64,000 nucleotides of DNA from Microbacterium sp. BH-3-3-3 (GTDB taxonomy: Bacteria > Actinomycetota > Actinomycetes > Actinomycetales > Microbacteriaceae), in the NCBI RefSeq assembly GCF_007679045.1, contig NZ_VEFS01000001.1, forward strand, positions 1,499,278 to 1,563,277. Reading direction: 5' to 3'. Shown piece by piece: positions 33,375-42,267 of this stretch. The notes under the pieces are model-generated. The model did not search any database. It saw only the letters and a list, made by a program, of their open reading frames with translations, and was not told where the DNA came from. Position 1 is the stretch's first letter; every line of letters begins with the position of its first letter. Both the position numbers and the translations under genes were made by a program.

Positions 33375-34205
33375 TCAGTCCATGACGAGGGACTGCACCA
33401 CCGCGACCGCGGCGAGCTGCCCGCCCGCAATGGCCGCGGCGAGCGAGAACAGGGGACCGGGCAGGTGATCGGGGTGCGCGATGTCGCCCACGGCGTACAC
33501 GCCCTCGACGCTGGTGCGTCCGAACGGATCGGTACGGGCCGCCCCCGACTCCTGTCGCTCGACCCCCAGGGCATCGAGCAGGTCGCTGCGCGAGCGCCAT
33601 ACGGGGGCCACGAAGGCGCCGGCGACCTCGAGGGCACGGTCGGTCAGGTGCAGCACGAGACCGTCGTCGGAGCCCTCGACCTCGCGCACCTCGGCGGGAT
33701 CGATGACGTGCACCGCGGATGCCACGGGCTCGAGCATGCGCGCCAGCATGCCCGCGTGGGCCGTCGCGTTGATCACCGCGACCGGGCGCCCGGCGAACTC
33801 GTGGCCGTGGCAGAAGGGGCAGTTGGCGACGGTATCTCCCCAGTGCTCCGCGAGACCGGGGATCGGCGGGAGCTCGTCGGTCACCCCCGTGGCGAGGATC
33901 ACCGCGTGCGTACGGAGACGCTCGTCGCCGACGGTGACCGTGAGGGAGCCCTCGTCGCGCGCGACGGCGGCGGCCGCGGCATCCCGGATCTCGACCGTGT
34001 CGTACGCGGCGATCTCGGCGCGGGCGATGCGCCGGAGCTCGGCAGGGTCGCGTCCGTCGTTGGTGAGGAGGTTGTGCGCGTGGCGCACGGTGGAGTTGCG
34101 GTACGTGCCCGCGTCGAGCAGCAGGGTGCGCCGGTGCATGCGGCCGAGGGTGAGAGCCGCCTGCAGCCCGGCGGGGCCGCCGCCGATGATGATCGCGTCG
34201 TACAT
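33375..34205 (-). CDS. Thioredoxin reductase-like FAD/NAD(P) oxidoreductase
   Basis: 276-aa flavoprotein. FAD binding is at residues 3-20 (DAIIIGGGPAGLQAALTLG), a redox CxxC lies at NCPFCHGHEFAG near residue 130, and a second FAD motif, VEGVYAVGDIAHPDH, is near the C-terminus. It is shorter than true TrxB and the NAD(P) domain is atypical, as in the TrxB-like family next to MerR or AhpF genes. The start at 34205 is preferred because AAGGACTCCTC precedes it; an in-frame ATG at 34226 is possible. It is divergent from a MerR regulator that probably controls it in response to thiol or electrophile stress. Confidence 0.83.
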   Translation of the reverse strand: MYDAIIIGGGPAGLQAALTLGRMHRRTLLLDAGTYRNSTVRHAHNLLTNDGRDPAELRRIARAEIAAYDTVEIRDAAAAAVARDEGSLTVTVGDERLRTHAVILATGVTDELPPIPGLAEHWGDTVANCPFCHGHEFAGRPVAVINATAHAGMLARMLEPVASAVHVIDPAEVREVEGSDDGLVLHLTDRALEVAGAFVAPVWRSRSDLLDALGVERQESGAARTDPFGRTSVEGVYAVGDIAHPDHLPGPLFSLAAAIAGGQLAAVAVVQSLVMD

Positions 34206-34240
34206 GAGGAGTCCTTCCGCTTGCATTCGCCTCCATCGTG

Positions 34241-34264
34241 TGACTTCATGTCGACATGAAGTCA
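34241..34264. promoter_or_regulatory. Perfect 24-bp palindrome over the merR start codon
   Basis: TGACTTCATGTC is followed by its exact reverse complement, and the ATG of the MerR gene (34256) is inside the right arm. It lies between divergent genes and is the obvious autoregulatory operator: MerR bound here would occlude its own start and govern the oxidoreductase promoter. Confidence 0.85.
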
Positions 34265-34735
34265 AGCGCGGCGGTCGAGTCCATCGGAGAGACGGCGGCG
34301 AGGTTCGGCCTCGAGACGCACGTGCTGCGGCACTGGGAGGACGAAGGGCTGCTCCGTCCCGTCCGCGACGCGGCCGGCCGGCGGCGCTACGGCGACGACG
34401 ACAGCGTGCGCGTGGCGGTGATCTTGCGCAACAAGGCGGCGGGCATGTCGCTCGAGCAGATCCGCGTGCTGCTCGACGAGGGGGCGCACGACCGGCACCG
34501 CGTGCTCGAGGAGCACGTGGCCGAGCTCGACCGCCGCGCCGCCGACATCGCACAGGCCCGCGCGATGACCGAACACGCGCTGCGCTGCCGCGCGCACGAC
34601 ATCACCGCGTGCCCGCGCTTCCGCAGCCACGTCGCCGACGTGCTGTCGGGCGAGGCCCGGTGGTTGTTGGCCACGACCGAGCCGATGGGCGGGCCCATCC
34701 CCAGCCCGCCGACCGAGGCGACGCGCGCGAACTAG
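34256..34735 (+). CDS. MerR-family transcriptional regulator
   Basis: 159-aa regulator with an N-terminal MerR winged helix (IGETAARFGLETHVLRHWEDEGLLRPVRDAAGRRRYGDDD split over the two wings, residues 9-50), a coiled-coil dimer helix (about 80-110), and a Cys pair CRAHDITAC spaced by eight residues that could be a thiol or metal sensor. It is divergent from a thioredoxin reductase-like gene with a perfect palindrome between and over its start. The inducer is not identifiable from sequence. Confidence 0.85.
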   Translation: MKSSAAVESIGETAARFGLETHVLRHWEDEGLLRPVRDAAGRRRYGDDDSVRVAVILRNKAAGMSLEQIRVLLDEGAHDRHRVLEEHVAELDRRAADIAQARAMTEHALRCRAHDITACPRFRSHVADVLSGEARWLLATTEPMGGPIPSPPTEATRAN

Positions 34736-34738
34736 CAT
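34733..34738 (+). promoter_or_regulatory. Candidate -10 hexamer for a leaderless helicase mRNA
   Basis: TAGCAT overlaps the stop codon of the MerR gene and lies exactly six bases before GTG 34745. Confidence 0.45.
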
Positions 34739-34744
34739 GAACCG

Positions 34745-36118
34745 GTGACCACGCCGCCCCTCTCCGCCGAGCAGCAGGCGCTGTTCCGGCTGATCGAGGA
34801 CACGCGCGAGCACGTCTTCGTCACGGGCCGCGCGGGCACGGGCAAGTCGACGCTGCTGCAGCACCTGGCGTGGAACACCAAGAAGCAGATCGCCGTGTGC
34901 GCGCCCACCGGCGTCGCCGCCCTCAACGTCGAGGGCCAGACGATCCATTCGCTGTTCCGCCTGCCGATCGGGCTCATCGCCAACGGCGACATCGACCAGA
35001 ACGACGCGACCCGCAAGCTGCTCAACGCCATCGACACGCTCGTGATCGACGAGATCTCGATGGTCAACGCCGACCTCATGGACGCCATCGACCGCTCGCT
35101 CCGGCAAGCGCGAGGGCGCCGCGCCGAGCCGTTCGGCGGCACGCAGATCGTCATGTTCGGCGACCCGTACCAGCTCGCCCCGGTCCCGCCGCGGGGCGAC
35201 GAGATGCGCTACATCCAGGACCACTACCGCTCGTTCTGGTTCTTCGACGCCAAGGTGTGGTCGGGGGAGTCGGCCAGCGACGGCCTCATCGACATCGGCC
35301 GGCACGGCGCAGACCTGCACGTCAACGAGCTCGTCGAGATCCACCGGCAGTCCGACCCGGGGTTCAAGCAGCTGCTCAACGCCGTGCGGTACGGGCGGGT
35401 GACGGCCGAGATGGCCGGCATCCTGAACACCGCCGGGGCCCGCACCCCTCCGCATCCGGCCGACGGCGAGCACCCGATCATCACGCTCGCGACCCGCAAC
35501 GACCGGGTCAACACCATCAACCGCAAGCACCTCGACGAGCTCATCGGGCGCACGCAGACCGCCAACGCCGAGATCTCGGGCGACTTCGGCCGGGGCGAGG
35601 CCAACTACCCGGCCGAGATGGAGCTGACGCTCAAGGTCGGCGCGCAGGTGATGTTCCTGCGCAACGACGCGGCGCAGTTCGGCGAGGCGCCGCGCTGGGT
35701 GAACGGCACGATCGGCACGGTCACGCGCATCGCGGGCGACAGCGTGCGGGTCGAGGTCGACGGCATCGAGCACGACGTCGAACCGGCCGTGTGGGAGAGG
35801 TACCGGTACGCCTACGACCCCGGAACGAAGAACCTCTCGCGTGAGATCGTCGCCGAGTTCACCCAGTTCCCGCTGCGCCTGGCCTGGGCCGTGACCATCC
35901 ACAAGTCGCAGGGCAAGACCTACGACCGCGCCGTCGTCGATCTCGGTGCGGGGGCCTTCGCGCCCGGGCAGACCTACGTCGCGCTCAGCCGGCTGACCTC
36001 GCTCGAGGGGCTCTACCTCACGCGCCCGCTGCGCCCGAGCGACATCCGCGTCGACGAGGACGTGCGCCGCTTCATGAAGCAGGCGTGGCTGGCGCGGCAG
36101 GACGCCGCGAAGGCGTGA
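34745..36118 (+). CDS. Pif1-like superfamily 1B DNA helicase
   Basis: 457-aa ATP-dependent 5'-3' helicase. Walker A GRAGTGKST (about residues 28-36), motif Ia APTGVAALNVEGQTIHSLF, motif II VIDEISM, motif III MFGDPYQLAPV, and the C-terminal UvrD-like ends GAQVMFLRND and VTIHKSQGKTYDRAVVDLG with YVALSRLTSLEGLYL. It has only the helicase core without accessory domains. Bacterial Pif1 proteins unwind G-quadruplexes and forked DNA; that role is inferred. A -10 like TAGCAT six bases before the GTG suggests a leaderless transcript separate from the MerR gene. Confidence 0.9.
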   Translation: MTTPPLSAEQQALFRLIEDTREHVFVTGRAGTGKSTLLQHLAWNTKKQIAVCAPTGVAALNVEGQTIHSLFRLPIGLIANGDIDQNDATRKLLNAIDTLVIDEISMVNADLMDAIDRSLRQARGRRAEPFGGTQIVMFGDPYQLAPVPPRGDEMRYIQDHYRSFWFFDAKVWSGESASDGLIDIGRHGADLHVNELVEIHRQSDPGFKQLLNAVRYGRVTAEMAGILNTAGARTPPHPADGEHPIITLATRNDRVNTINRKHLDELIGRTQTANAEISGDFGRGEANYPAEMELTLKVGAQVMFLRNDAAQFGEAPRWVNGTIGTVTRIAGDSVRVEVDGIEHDVEPAVWERYRYAYDPGTKNLSREIVAEFTQFPLRLAWAVTIHKSQGKTYDRAVVDLGAGAFAPGQTYVALSRLTSLEGLYLTRPLRPSDIRVDEDVRRFMKQAWLARQDAAKA

Positions 36119-36121
36119 GCC

Positions 36122-36775
36122 TCAGGCGACGCGCGAGCGCTTCGCGCGCGTGAGGTCGGCGAACAGCTCGGTCGTGAAGCGGTACGCGACCAGCACCTCG
36201 GCGATCACGCGCTCCTTCTCGTCGTCGTCCCAGGGTGCCGCGTCGAGCTGCTCCCGGTAGACGCTCTTGAAGGCCTTGGGATCGGCGATGTCGCCGAAGA
36301 GCAGGAAGCCGATGCCGTTGGTCTCGAACCCGAACCGCCGCTGCATGAGACGCCCGATCGACGGCCCGCCCGAGAGGTCGCCGACGAAGCGCGTGTAGTG
36401 GTGCGCGACGAAGCCGCCCGGCCAGGTCGCCGCGACGCGACGGATGCGCGAGACGTAGGCCTGCGTGGTCGGCAAGGGGGCGATGCGGTCGCGCCAGTCG
36501 GGGCCGAGGAGGAAGGCCAGGTCGGCCTCGAGCGCGGGCAGTCGCGAGTGGGTCCCGGTGAGGAACACGGATGCCACAGGGTCGGTCCGCAGGTGAATCG
36601 CGGCCTCTTCGAGCGCGGCGTAGATGAACCAGTGCTGCGCGATTAGCGCGATGTAGTCGTCGCGCGTTCCCGACCCGGTGAGCAGCTCGGTCACGAATCC
36701 GTCGCACTCGCGGGTGGAGTGCGCGCCGCTGGAGCGCTCGCGCAGGGCGGCGGAGAACGGGGCGACGGCGTTCAT
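36122..36775 (-). CDS. Heme oxygenase (biliverdin-producing)
   Basis: 217-aa heme oxygenase of the HmuO/HO-1 fold, which cleaves heme to biliverdin, CO and Fe2+. The proximal heme ligand is the His in RSSGAHSTRECDGF (about His19), and the distal helix carries HHYTRFVGDLSGGPSIGR with the GDLSGG hinge. The length matches bacterial enzymes. The start has TATGAT six bases upstream and an iron box immediately beyond, so expression should rise under iron limitation. No reductase or heme importer gene is adjacent. Confidence 0.92.
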   Translation of the reverse strand: MNAVAPFSAALRERSSGAHSTRECDGFVTELLTGSGTRDDYIALIAQHWFIYAALEEAAIHLRTDPVASVFLTGTHSRLPALEADLAFLLGPDWRDRIAPLPTTQAYVSRIRRVAATWPGGFVAHHYTRFVGDLSGGPSIGRLMQRRFGFETNGIGFLLFGDIADPKAFKSVYREQLDAAPWDDDEKERVIAEVLVAYRFTTELFADLTRAKRSRVA

Positions 36776-36781
36776 GCGGCC

Positions 36782-36814
36782 ATCATACGCACAGGGTTAG
36801 GTTCGCCTAACCCT
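36782..36814 (-). promoter_or_regulatory. DtxR/IdeR iron box and -10 of the heme oxygenase gene
   Basis: AGGGTTAGGTTCGCCTAACCCT (36793-36814) is a 22-bp near-perfect palindrome matching the DtxR/IdeR consensus TTAGGTTAGSCTAACCTAA. On the minus strand TATGAT (36782-36787) is six bases before the ATG, so the box covers the spacer and -35 of this promoter and Fe-loaded regulator would repress it. Confidence 0.88.
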
Positions 36815-36961
36815 GATTTCGCCGGGAGTCGCCCCGGCCACGGCCCGTTCGTGATGCAGACGTGACGGCCCAGGAGCGCAAGGGCCCGATTCGCCCAGGT
36901 GCCGTGTGTTTGAATCGAGGGAGTACGCGCTTCGTCGTGCGCGGAAGTCCTGGGGGTACAC

Positions 36962-38233
36962 ATGCGGGGATGGCGTCGTCCTGCGGCCATCGCGATCGTG
37001 GGCGCGAGCGCGCTCGCCGCCCTGCTCAGCGGCTGCACCGCGCAGGGATCCGTGTCGATCGACGTTCCCGCCCAGGTCGAGGCCGCGCTGCCCGACGCGA
37101 CGGTCTCCGAACTGCAAGACGCGGTGAACGCCGCGATGACCGCGACCGGCTCCACCGGCGCGATCGTCGGCGTGTGGGCGCCGTGGAGCGGCACCTGGGT
37201 CGCCGGTCTGGGCACGCAGGGGCCGGGCGGTGCCGCGGTGACCTCCGACATGGAGTTCCGCGCCACCGACGTCACACGCGCGATGACCTGCGACGTGCTC
37301 TACCGCCTCGCCGCCGACGGCACGCTGAACATGAGCGACCCGGTCACCACGTGGGTGAGCGGCGTTCCGGGCTACGAAGACATCACCCTGCGTCAGCTGT
37401 GCGACAGCACGTCGGGCCTGAACGCCTACACGCCGGTGCTGCAGGGCCTGCTCGCGAACAACCCCGATCGCGTGTGGAACCCCCGCGAGCTGATGGCCTA
37501 CGGCATCGCCGGGCCGCGCCTGAACGAGCCCGGCGCCACGTTCGCCGACGTCGACACCAACTACGTCCTCGCCGGCCTCGCCGTCGAGCGCGCGACGGGT
37601 CAGTCGCTGACGGAGGCCATCGCCGAGCGCGTCACCGGACCGCTGGGGCTGAGCGCCACCGGTCTGCCCGCGCCCGCACCTGCCGCACCGGGGACGAACG
37701 CGCTCGAGGGCTACTGGTCGCAGCGCAACGCCGAGGGCGCATTCACCTGCACCGACCCGGCCGATTACACGGTGCTGTCGTCGAGCTTCGGCGGAGCCAA
37801 CTCGGGCGCGGTGACCGACATCACCGATCTCGGGCGCTACGCCCAGGCGCTCGCCGCAGGGTCGCTCCTGCCGGCCGGCGACGACCGCTTCGCCACCCCC
37901 TACGCCGTCACCCCCGACAGCCCCACCTGGTTCACCGCCGCCGGCGGCGCCTACCAGGCCGGCTCGCTGATCGGACAGTACGGCGCGACCCCGGGCTACA
38001 TCGTCGGAGCCTTCGCCGACCCGAAGACCGGAATGTCGGTCGCGGTCGTGCTGAACAACTCCGGCGGTGGCAAGAACTTCGGTGCCTGGCTCGCGTGGGA
38101 GCTCGCGGCGATCGCCTCGAAGGCCCCGGCGGCCCAGGGGCAGACCGCCCCCGAAGCGGGCCTGCCGTGGACCGCGCAGCAGATGCGCGACAACATCGCC
38201 GGCAACGCCATCTGCGCCCCTCCCGCCGGATGA
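36962..38233 (+). CDS. Beta-lactamase/DD-peptidase-fold lipoprotein lacking catalytic residues
   Basis: 423-aa exported lipoprotein; lipobox LLSGC with Cys25. The rest has the class C beta-lactamase/serine hydrolase fold: FRATDVTRAMT...LAADGTLNMSDPVTTWV, ITLRQLCDSTSGL, and FADVDTNYVLAGLAVE. The nucleophile motif SxxK is DVTR (Asp103, Arg106), the YxN motif is DVD (196-198), and the third motif HxG/KTG is QYG, so every expected catalytic residue is absent. It is probably a binding or scaffold pseudoenzyme rather than a hydrolase. The start has TGGGGGT ahead. The next gene follows after seven bases. Confidence 0.82.
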   Translation: MRGWRRPAAIAIVGASALAALLSGCTAQGSVSIDVPAQVEAALPDATVSELQDAVNAAMTATGSTGAIVGVWAPWSGTWVAGLGTQGPGGAAVTSDMEFRATDVTRAMTCDVLYRLAADGTLNMSDPVTTWVSGVPGYEDITLRQLCDSTSGLNAYTPVLQGLLANNPDRVWNPRELMAYGIAGPRLNEPGATFADVDTNYVLAGLAVERATGQSLTEAIAERVTGPLGLSATGLPAPAPAAPGTNALEGYWSQRNAEGAFTCTDPADYTVLSSSFGGANSGAVTDITDLGRYAQALAAGSLLPAGDDRFATPYAVTPDSPTWFTAAGGAYQAGSLIGQYGATPGYIVGAFADPKTGMSVAVVLNNSGGGKNFGAWLAWELAAIASKAPAAQGQTAPEAGLPWTAQQMRDNIAGNAICAPPAG

Positions 38234-38240
38234 CCTCGAC

Positions 38241-39149
38241 ATGACCGCACGCGGCGGCCAGGGGTCGGCCGCGGCGCTGGTGTTCGCGGGCCTCGCCTGC
38301 CAAGAGGTCGGCGCCTCCTTCGCCGTCATGCTGTTCCCCGACACGGGGCCCCTCGGCATCGTCATGCTGCGCCTGGTGTTCTCGGCGCTCCTGCTGCTGC
38401 TCATCGCCCGGCCGCGGTGGCGCGGGCACACGGGGTCGGCCTGGCGCTCCGTCGTCGGCTTCGGCGTCGTGCTCGCCGCGATGAACGGACTCTTCTACCT
38501 CGCGCTCGAACGCCTGCCGCTCGGAGTCACCGTCACGATCGAGGTGCTCGGTCCGCTGACCCTGTCGATCCTCACGGCCACCGGTGCCGCGCGCTGGCTG
38601 TGGGCGGGGCTTGCGCTGGCGGGCGTGGTCGCCCTCGGCGCCGGAGGGTGGGACCGCCTCGACGCACTCGGAGTGGTGTTCGCCCTCGGGGCCGCCGTCA
38701 GCTGGGCGCTGTACATCCTCGCCTCGGCTCGCGTGGGCCGGCAGTTCCCCCGCCTCGACGGCCTGGCCATCGCGATGACGGTCGGTGCGCTGATCGCCCT
38801 CCCGTTCGGCATCGTCCAGGCCGGCGCATCCCTGCTGCGCGTCGACATCCTCGCCCTCGGCGCGGCCGTCGCCCTGCTGTCGTCGACCATCCCCTACGCC
38901 CTCGAGCTCATCGCGCTGCGCCGGCTCGCGGCATCCGCCTTCGCGATCCTCATGAGCCTCGGCCCCGCCACGGCCTCGGTCGCCGGTTTCCTGCTGCTCG
39001 GCCAGCACCTGTCGTGGCTCGAGATCGTCGGGATCGCCCTCGTCATCGTCGCCAGCATCGGCGCGGTGCTCGCCGCCGCGCGCCGCAGCGCCGGGGCACG
39101 GCATCCGGGACCCGATGCCGATGAGCCGCTGAGCGAGCCCGTCGGCTGA
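38241..39149 (+). CDS. EamA/RhtA-family metabolite exporter
   Basis: 302-aa membrane protein with ten segments in two EamA (DMT) repeats. It resembles RhtA, an exporter of threonine/homoserine (FAGLACQEVGASFAVMLFP, LERLPLGVTVTIEVLGPL, SSTIPYALELIALRRL). ATG 38241 is seven bases after the stop of the previous gene, so it is likely co-transcribed with the beta-lactamase-fold lipoprotein. The frame is open upstream over that gene but the family N-terminus begins here. Substrate not determinable. Confidence 0.86.
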   Translation: MTARGGQGSAAALVFAGLACQEVGASFAVMLFPDTGPLGIVMLRLVFSALLLLLIARPRWRGHTGSAWRSVVGFGVVLAAMNGLFYLALERLPLGVTVTIEVLGPLTLSILTATGAARWLWAGLALAGVVALGAGGWDRLDALGVVFALGAAVSWALYILASARVGRQFPRLDGLAIAMTVGALIALPFGIVQAGASLLRVDILALGAAVALLSSTIPYALELIALRRLAASAFAILMSLGPATASVAGFLLLGQHLSWLEIVGIALVIVASIGAVLAAARRSAGARHPGPDADEPLSEPVG

Positions 39150-39220
39150 GTGGATGCCACGCCCCGGGCGACCCGCGCAAGGGGGCGTTCGCGTCGAGGC
39201 CGGCTGGCGAGGATGACGCC

Positions 39221-39550
39221 ATGAGCGACGACGACGACCAGACGAAGAAGGACTTCGACGAGGCGGTCAACATGACCGCGAGCGAGTTGAAGAGATGGCT
39301 CGACACCGACGAATCGAAATCCGTCGGGCAGAAGAAGAACGGCGGGGAGTCGACCGGGCACGAGAGCGGGCGGCACATCGTGCGCATCCTCGAGAAGAAG
39401 AAGGCCGACCTCACCGACGACGACTACGCGCACATGCGCAAGGTCGTCGGCTACGTCAAACGGCACAGCGCGCAGAAGCCCGACGGCGACATCACCGACA
39501 CCGACTGGCGGTACTCGCTCATGAACTGGGGCAGCGACCCGAAGAAGTGA
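39221..39550 (+). CDS. DUF3140-family protein
   Basis: 109-aa hydrophilic protein, rich in Asp and Lys, matching DUF3140: KDFDEAVNMTASELKRWLDT, GRHIVRILEKKKADLTDDDYAHMRKVVGYVKRH, WRYSLMNWGSDP. Small proteins of this family are linked to DNA or stress functions by their annotation in other genomes but have no proven role. GAGG lies ten bases before the ATG. Monocistronic between an exporter and corA. Confidence 0.82.
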   Translation: MSDDDDQTKKDFDEAVNMTASELKRWLDTDESKSVGQKKNGGESTGHESGRHIVRILEKKKADLTDDDYAHMRKVVGYVKRHSAQKPDGDITDTDWRYSLMNWGSDPKK

Positions 39551-39631
39551 GCGCGGCGCAGGCCGTAGGGAGATCGTGAGGACCGGCGCCACGGGGGCCG
39601 TGCGCATAGGCATCCGGGGTACAACGGATTC

Positions 39632-40630
39632 ATGCCCATCATCGACAGCGCCGTCTACGTCGACGGTCACCGCATCGAGAACCCGGCGAGCCTCGACCAG
39701 ACCTTCGAATACATGGAGGCGCACGGGGGCATGGCCTGGATCGGGCTGCTGCGTCCCTCGCCCGAAGAGCTCGAGCGCGTCGCGGCCGAATTCTCGCTGC
39801 ACCCGCTCGCCGTCGAGGACGCGCTCGCCGGGCACCAGCGCGCCAAGCTCGAGCGCTACGGCGGCAACCTCTTCGCGGTGCTGCGGCCCGCGCGCTACCT
39901 CGACGAGACCGAGACGATCGACTTCGGCGAGCTGCACGTATTCATCGGCTCCGACTACGTCGTGACGGTGCGTCACGCCGAGGTCCCCGACCTCTCGCAG
40001 GTGCGCAAGCGGCTCGAGCACAACCCCGACCTGCTCAAACGCGGTCCCGAAGCGGTGCTGTACGCGATCCTCGACGAGGTCGTCGACCAGTACGACCCCG
40101 TGGCGCGCGGTCTGCAGAATGACGTCGACGAGATCGAAGACGGCCTGTTCAGCTCGGGCGGCGCCGACCTCACGCAGCGCATCTACCAGCTCGCCCGCGA
40201 GGTCATCCACTTCCAGCGGGCCACCGAGCCGCTGCGCGACATGCTCGAGGCGCTCCTGCGCGGCTCCGACAAGTACGGCGTCGACATCGAGCTGCAGCGC
40301 TCGCTGCGCGACGTGCTCGACCACGTGCTGCGTCAGTGCGAGAAGCTCACGGCGTTGCGCGCGATCCTCGACAACGCGCTCACCGTCAACGCCACGCTCG
40401 TCACGCAGCGCCAGACCGACACCGCCCTCGAGCAGAACGAACAGGTCAAGAAGATCTCGGGGTGGGCGGCGATCCTGTTCGGTCCGTCGCTGGTGGGCGG
40501 GATCTACGGCATGAACTTCAAGAACATGCCCGAGCTCGACTGGACCTTCGGCTACCCGATGGCGCTCGCCCTGATGGCGGCGACCTCGTTCGGGCTCTGG
40601 CTCACGTTCAAGCGCAAGCACTGGCTCTGA
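39632..40630 (+). CDS. corA: CorA-family magnesium/cobalt transporter
   Basis: 332-aa divalent cation channel. A long alpha/beta cytoplasmic domain with coiled helices (residues 1-265) is followed by two C-terminal membrane helices, and the selectivity motif GMN is in GGIYGMNFKNMPELDW. It ends in KRKHWL, the basic C-terminus of the family. ATG 39632 has no Shine-Dalgarno; TACAAC lies six bases ahead. Confidence 0.92.
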   Translation: MPIIDSAVYVDGHRIENPASLDQTFEYMEAHGGMAWIGLLRPSPEELERVAAEFSLHPLAVEDALAGHQRAKLERYGGNLFAVLRPARYLDETETIDFGELHVFIGSDYVVTVRHAEVPDLSQVRKRLEHNPDLLKRGPEAVLYAILDEVVDQYDPVARGLQNDVDEIEDGLFSSGGADLTQRIYQLAREVIHFQRATEPLRDMLEALLRGSDKYGVDIELQRSLRDVLDHVLRQCEKLTALRAILDNALTVNATLVTQRQTDTALEQNEQVKKISGWAAILFGPSLVGGIYGMNFKNMPELDWTFGYPMALALMAATSFGLWLTFKRKHWL

Positions 40631-40690
40631 TCGCCCGACCCGCGCTTGTCGGATAGCCCGTTGCGCGAATCGAGTGGTTCGATGGGTGGC

Positions 40691-42199
40691 ATGAACGACA
40701 CCCCCTCGCGCCCCGGCGACCCCGTCGAGCCGACGACCACCTCGACCGTGCAGCTCGAGGACAGCGGCTACCACAAGCGCCTGACGTCGCGACAGGTGCA
40801 GATGATCGCCATCGGCGGTGCCATCGGAACGGGCCTGTTCCTCGGCGCCGGCGGCCGCCTCGCGCAGGCCGGCCCCGCGATCGTCATCTCGTACGCGGTC
40901 TGCGGACTGTTCGCGTTCTTCATCCTCCGCGCGCTCGGCGAGCTGGTGCTGCACCGCCCGACGTCGGGCTCGTTCGTCTCGTACGCGCGCGAGTTCTTCG
41001 GCGAGAAGGCAGCGTTCGTGTCGGGCTGGTTCTACTGGATCAACTGGGCGACCACGACGATGGTCGACATCACCGCCGCGGCGCTCTACATGAACTTCTT
41101 CGGCAAGTACGTGCCCTGGATCGGGGCCGTTCCGCAGTGGGTGTGGGCCCTCGCCGCCCTCGTCACCGTGCTGGCCGTCAACCTCGTGTCGGTCAAGGTG
41201 TTCGGCGAGCTGGAGTTCTGGTTCGCGCTCATCAAGGTCGCCGCCCTCGTGGCGTTCCTGCTCGTGGGCATCTACTTCGTCGTGTTCGGCACCCCCACGG
41301 GCGCCCCCACCGGGTTCTCGCTGATCGCCGACAACGGCGGGTTCTTCCCCAACGGCATCCTGCCCGCGATCATCCTCATGCAGGGCGTGGTGTTCGCGTA
41401 CGCCTCGATCGAGCTGGTCGGCACCGCCGCCGGCGAGACCAAGAACCCCGAGAAGGTCATGCCCCGCGCGATCAACTCGGTGATCTTCCGCGTCGCGATC
41501 TTCTACGTCGGCTCGGTGCTGCTGCTGGCCCTGCTGCTGCCGTACACCGCGTACACGAAGGACGAGAGCCCGTTCGTGACGTTCTTCGGCTCGATCGGGG
41601 TGCCGGGCGTCGACGTGATCATGAACCTCGTCGTGCTGACGGCCGCGCTGTCGTCGCTGAACGCGGGGCTGTACTCCACCGGCCGCATCCTGCGCTCGAT
41701 GGCGGTCGCGGGCTCGGCCCCCAAGTTCGCCGCGCGCATGAACAAGGCGGGCGTGCCCTACGGGGGCATCGCGATCACGGCGTTCGTCGCCCTGTTCGGC
41801 GTGGTGATCAACTTCGTGGCACCGAGCGACGCGTTCGAGACGGTGCTGAACGTCGCCGCCGTGGGCATCCTGGTCACCTGGGCGACCATCATGCTCTGCC
41901 AGATGAAGTTCAAGCGCCTCACCGACCGCGGCGAGCTGGTGCGCCCGGCCTTCCGGCTGTTCTGGGCGCCGTACACGGGATACGCGACCCTGCTGTTCCT
42001 CGCGGTCGTGCTCGTGCTGGTGTTCGTCGACTCCCCGCCGACCCTGCTGGTCGCGGTGCTCGCGAGCATCGCCATCACGATCGGCTGGTTCGCCTGCCGC
42101 AAGCGCATCGCGGCGCTCGCCGCCGAGCGCGAGGGCTTCACGGGCACGGTGCCGGTGGTGCCGAGCCCCTTCCCGACGGCGCGCGACACGAAGGACTGA
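40691..42199 (+). CDS. Amino acid permease (APC superfamily, AnsP/CycA-like)
   Basis: 502-aa permease with twelve membrane segments. The APC signature is RLTSRQVQMIAIGGAIGTGLFLGAGG, followed by the family's LRALGELVLHRPTSGSFVSYAREFFGEKAAF. The sequence is close to L-asparagine permease AnsP and related D-serine/glycine carriers; exact substrate uncertain. In-frame TTG 40646 and ATG 40682 are also possible starts; none has a strong Shine-Dalgarno. It ends at the bidirectional terminator facing pobA, so it is not part of the pca operon. Confidence 0.88.
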   Translation: MNDTPSRPGDPVEPTTTSTVQLEDSGYHKRLTSRQVQMIAIGGAIGTGLFLGAGGRLAQAGPAIVISYAVCGLFAFFILRALGELVLHRPTSGSFVSYAREFFGEKAAFVSGWFYWINWATTTMVDITAAALYMNFFGKYVPWIGAVPQWVWALAALVTVLAVNLVSVKVFGELEFWFALIKVAALVAFLLVGIYFVVFGTPTGAPTGFSLIADNGGFFPNGILPAIILMQGVVFAYASIELVGTAAGETKNPEKVMPRAINSVIFRVAIFYVGSVLLLALLLPYTAYTKDESPFVTFFGSIGVPGVDVIMNLVVLTAALSSLNAGLYSTGRILRSMAVAGSAPKFAARMNKAGVPYGGIAITAFVALFGVVINFVAPSDAFETVLNVAAVGILVTWATIMLCQMKFKRLTDRGELVRPAFRLFWAPYTGYATLLFLAVVLVLVFVDSPPTLLVAVLASIAITIGWFACRKRIAALAAEREGFTGTVPVVPSPFPTARDTKD

Positions 42200-42267
42200 G
42201 CCCGCGGGTTCTCGGTGCGGCGCTCGGGCTTCGGCTCGGGCGCCGCACTCACGTGGGTGAGGCGTGT

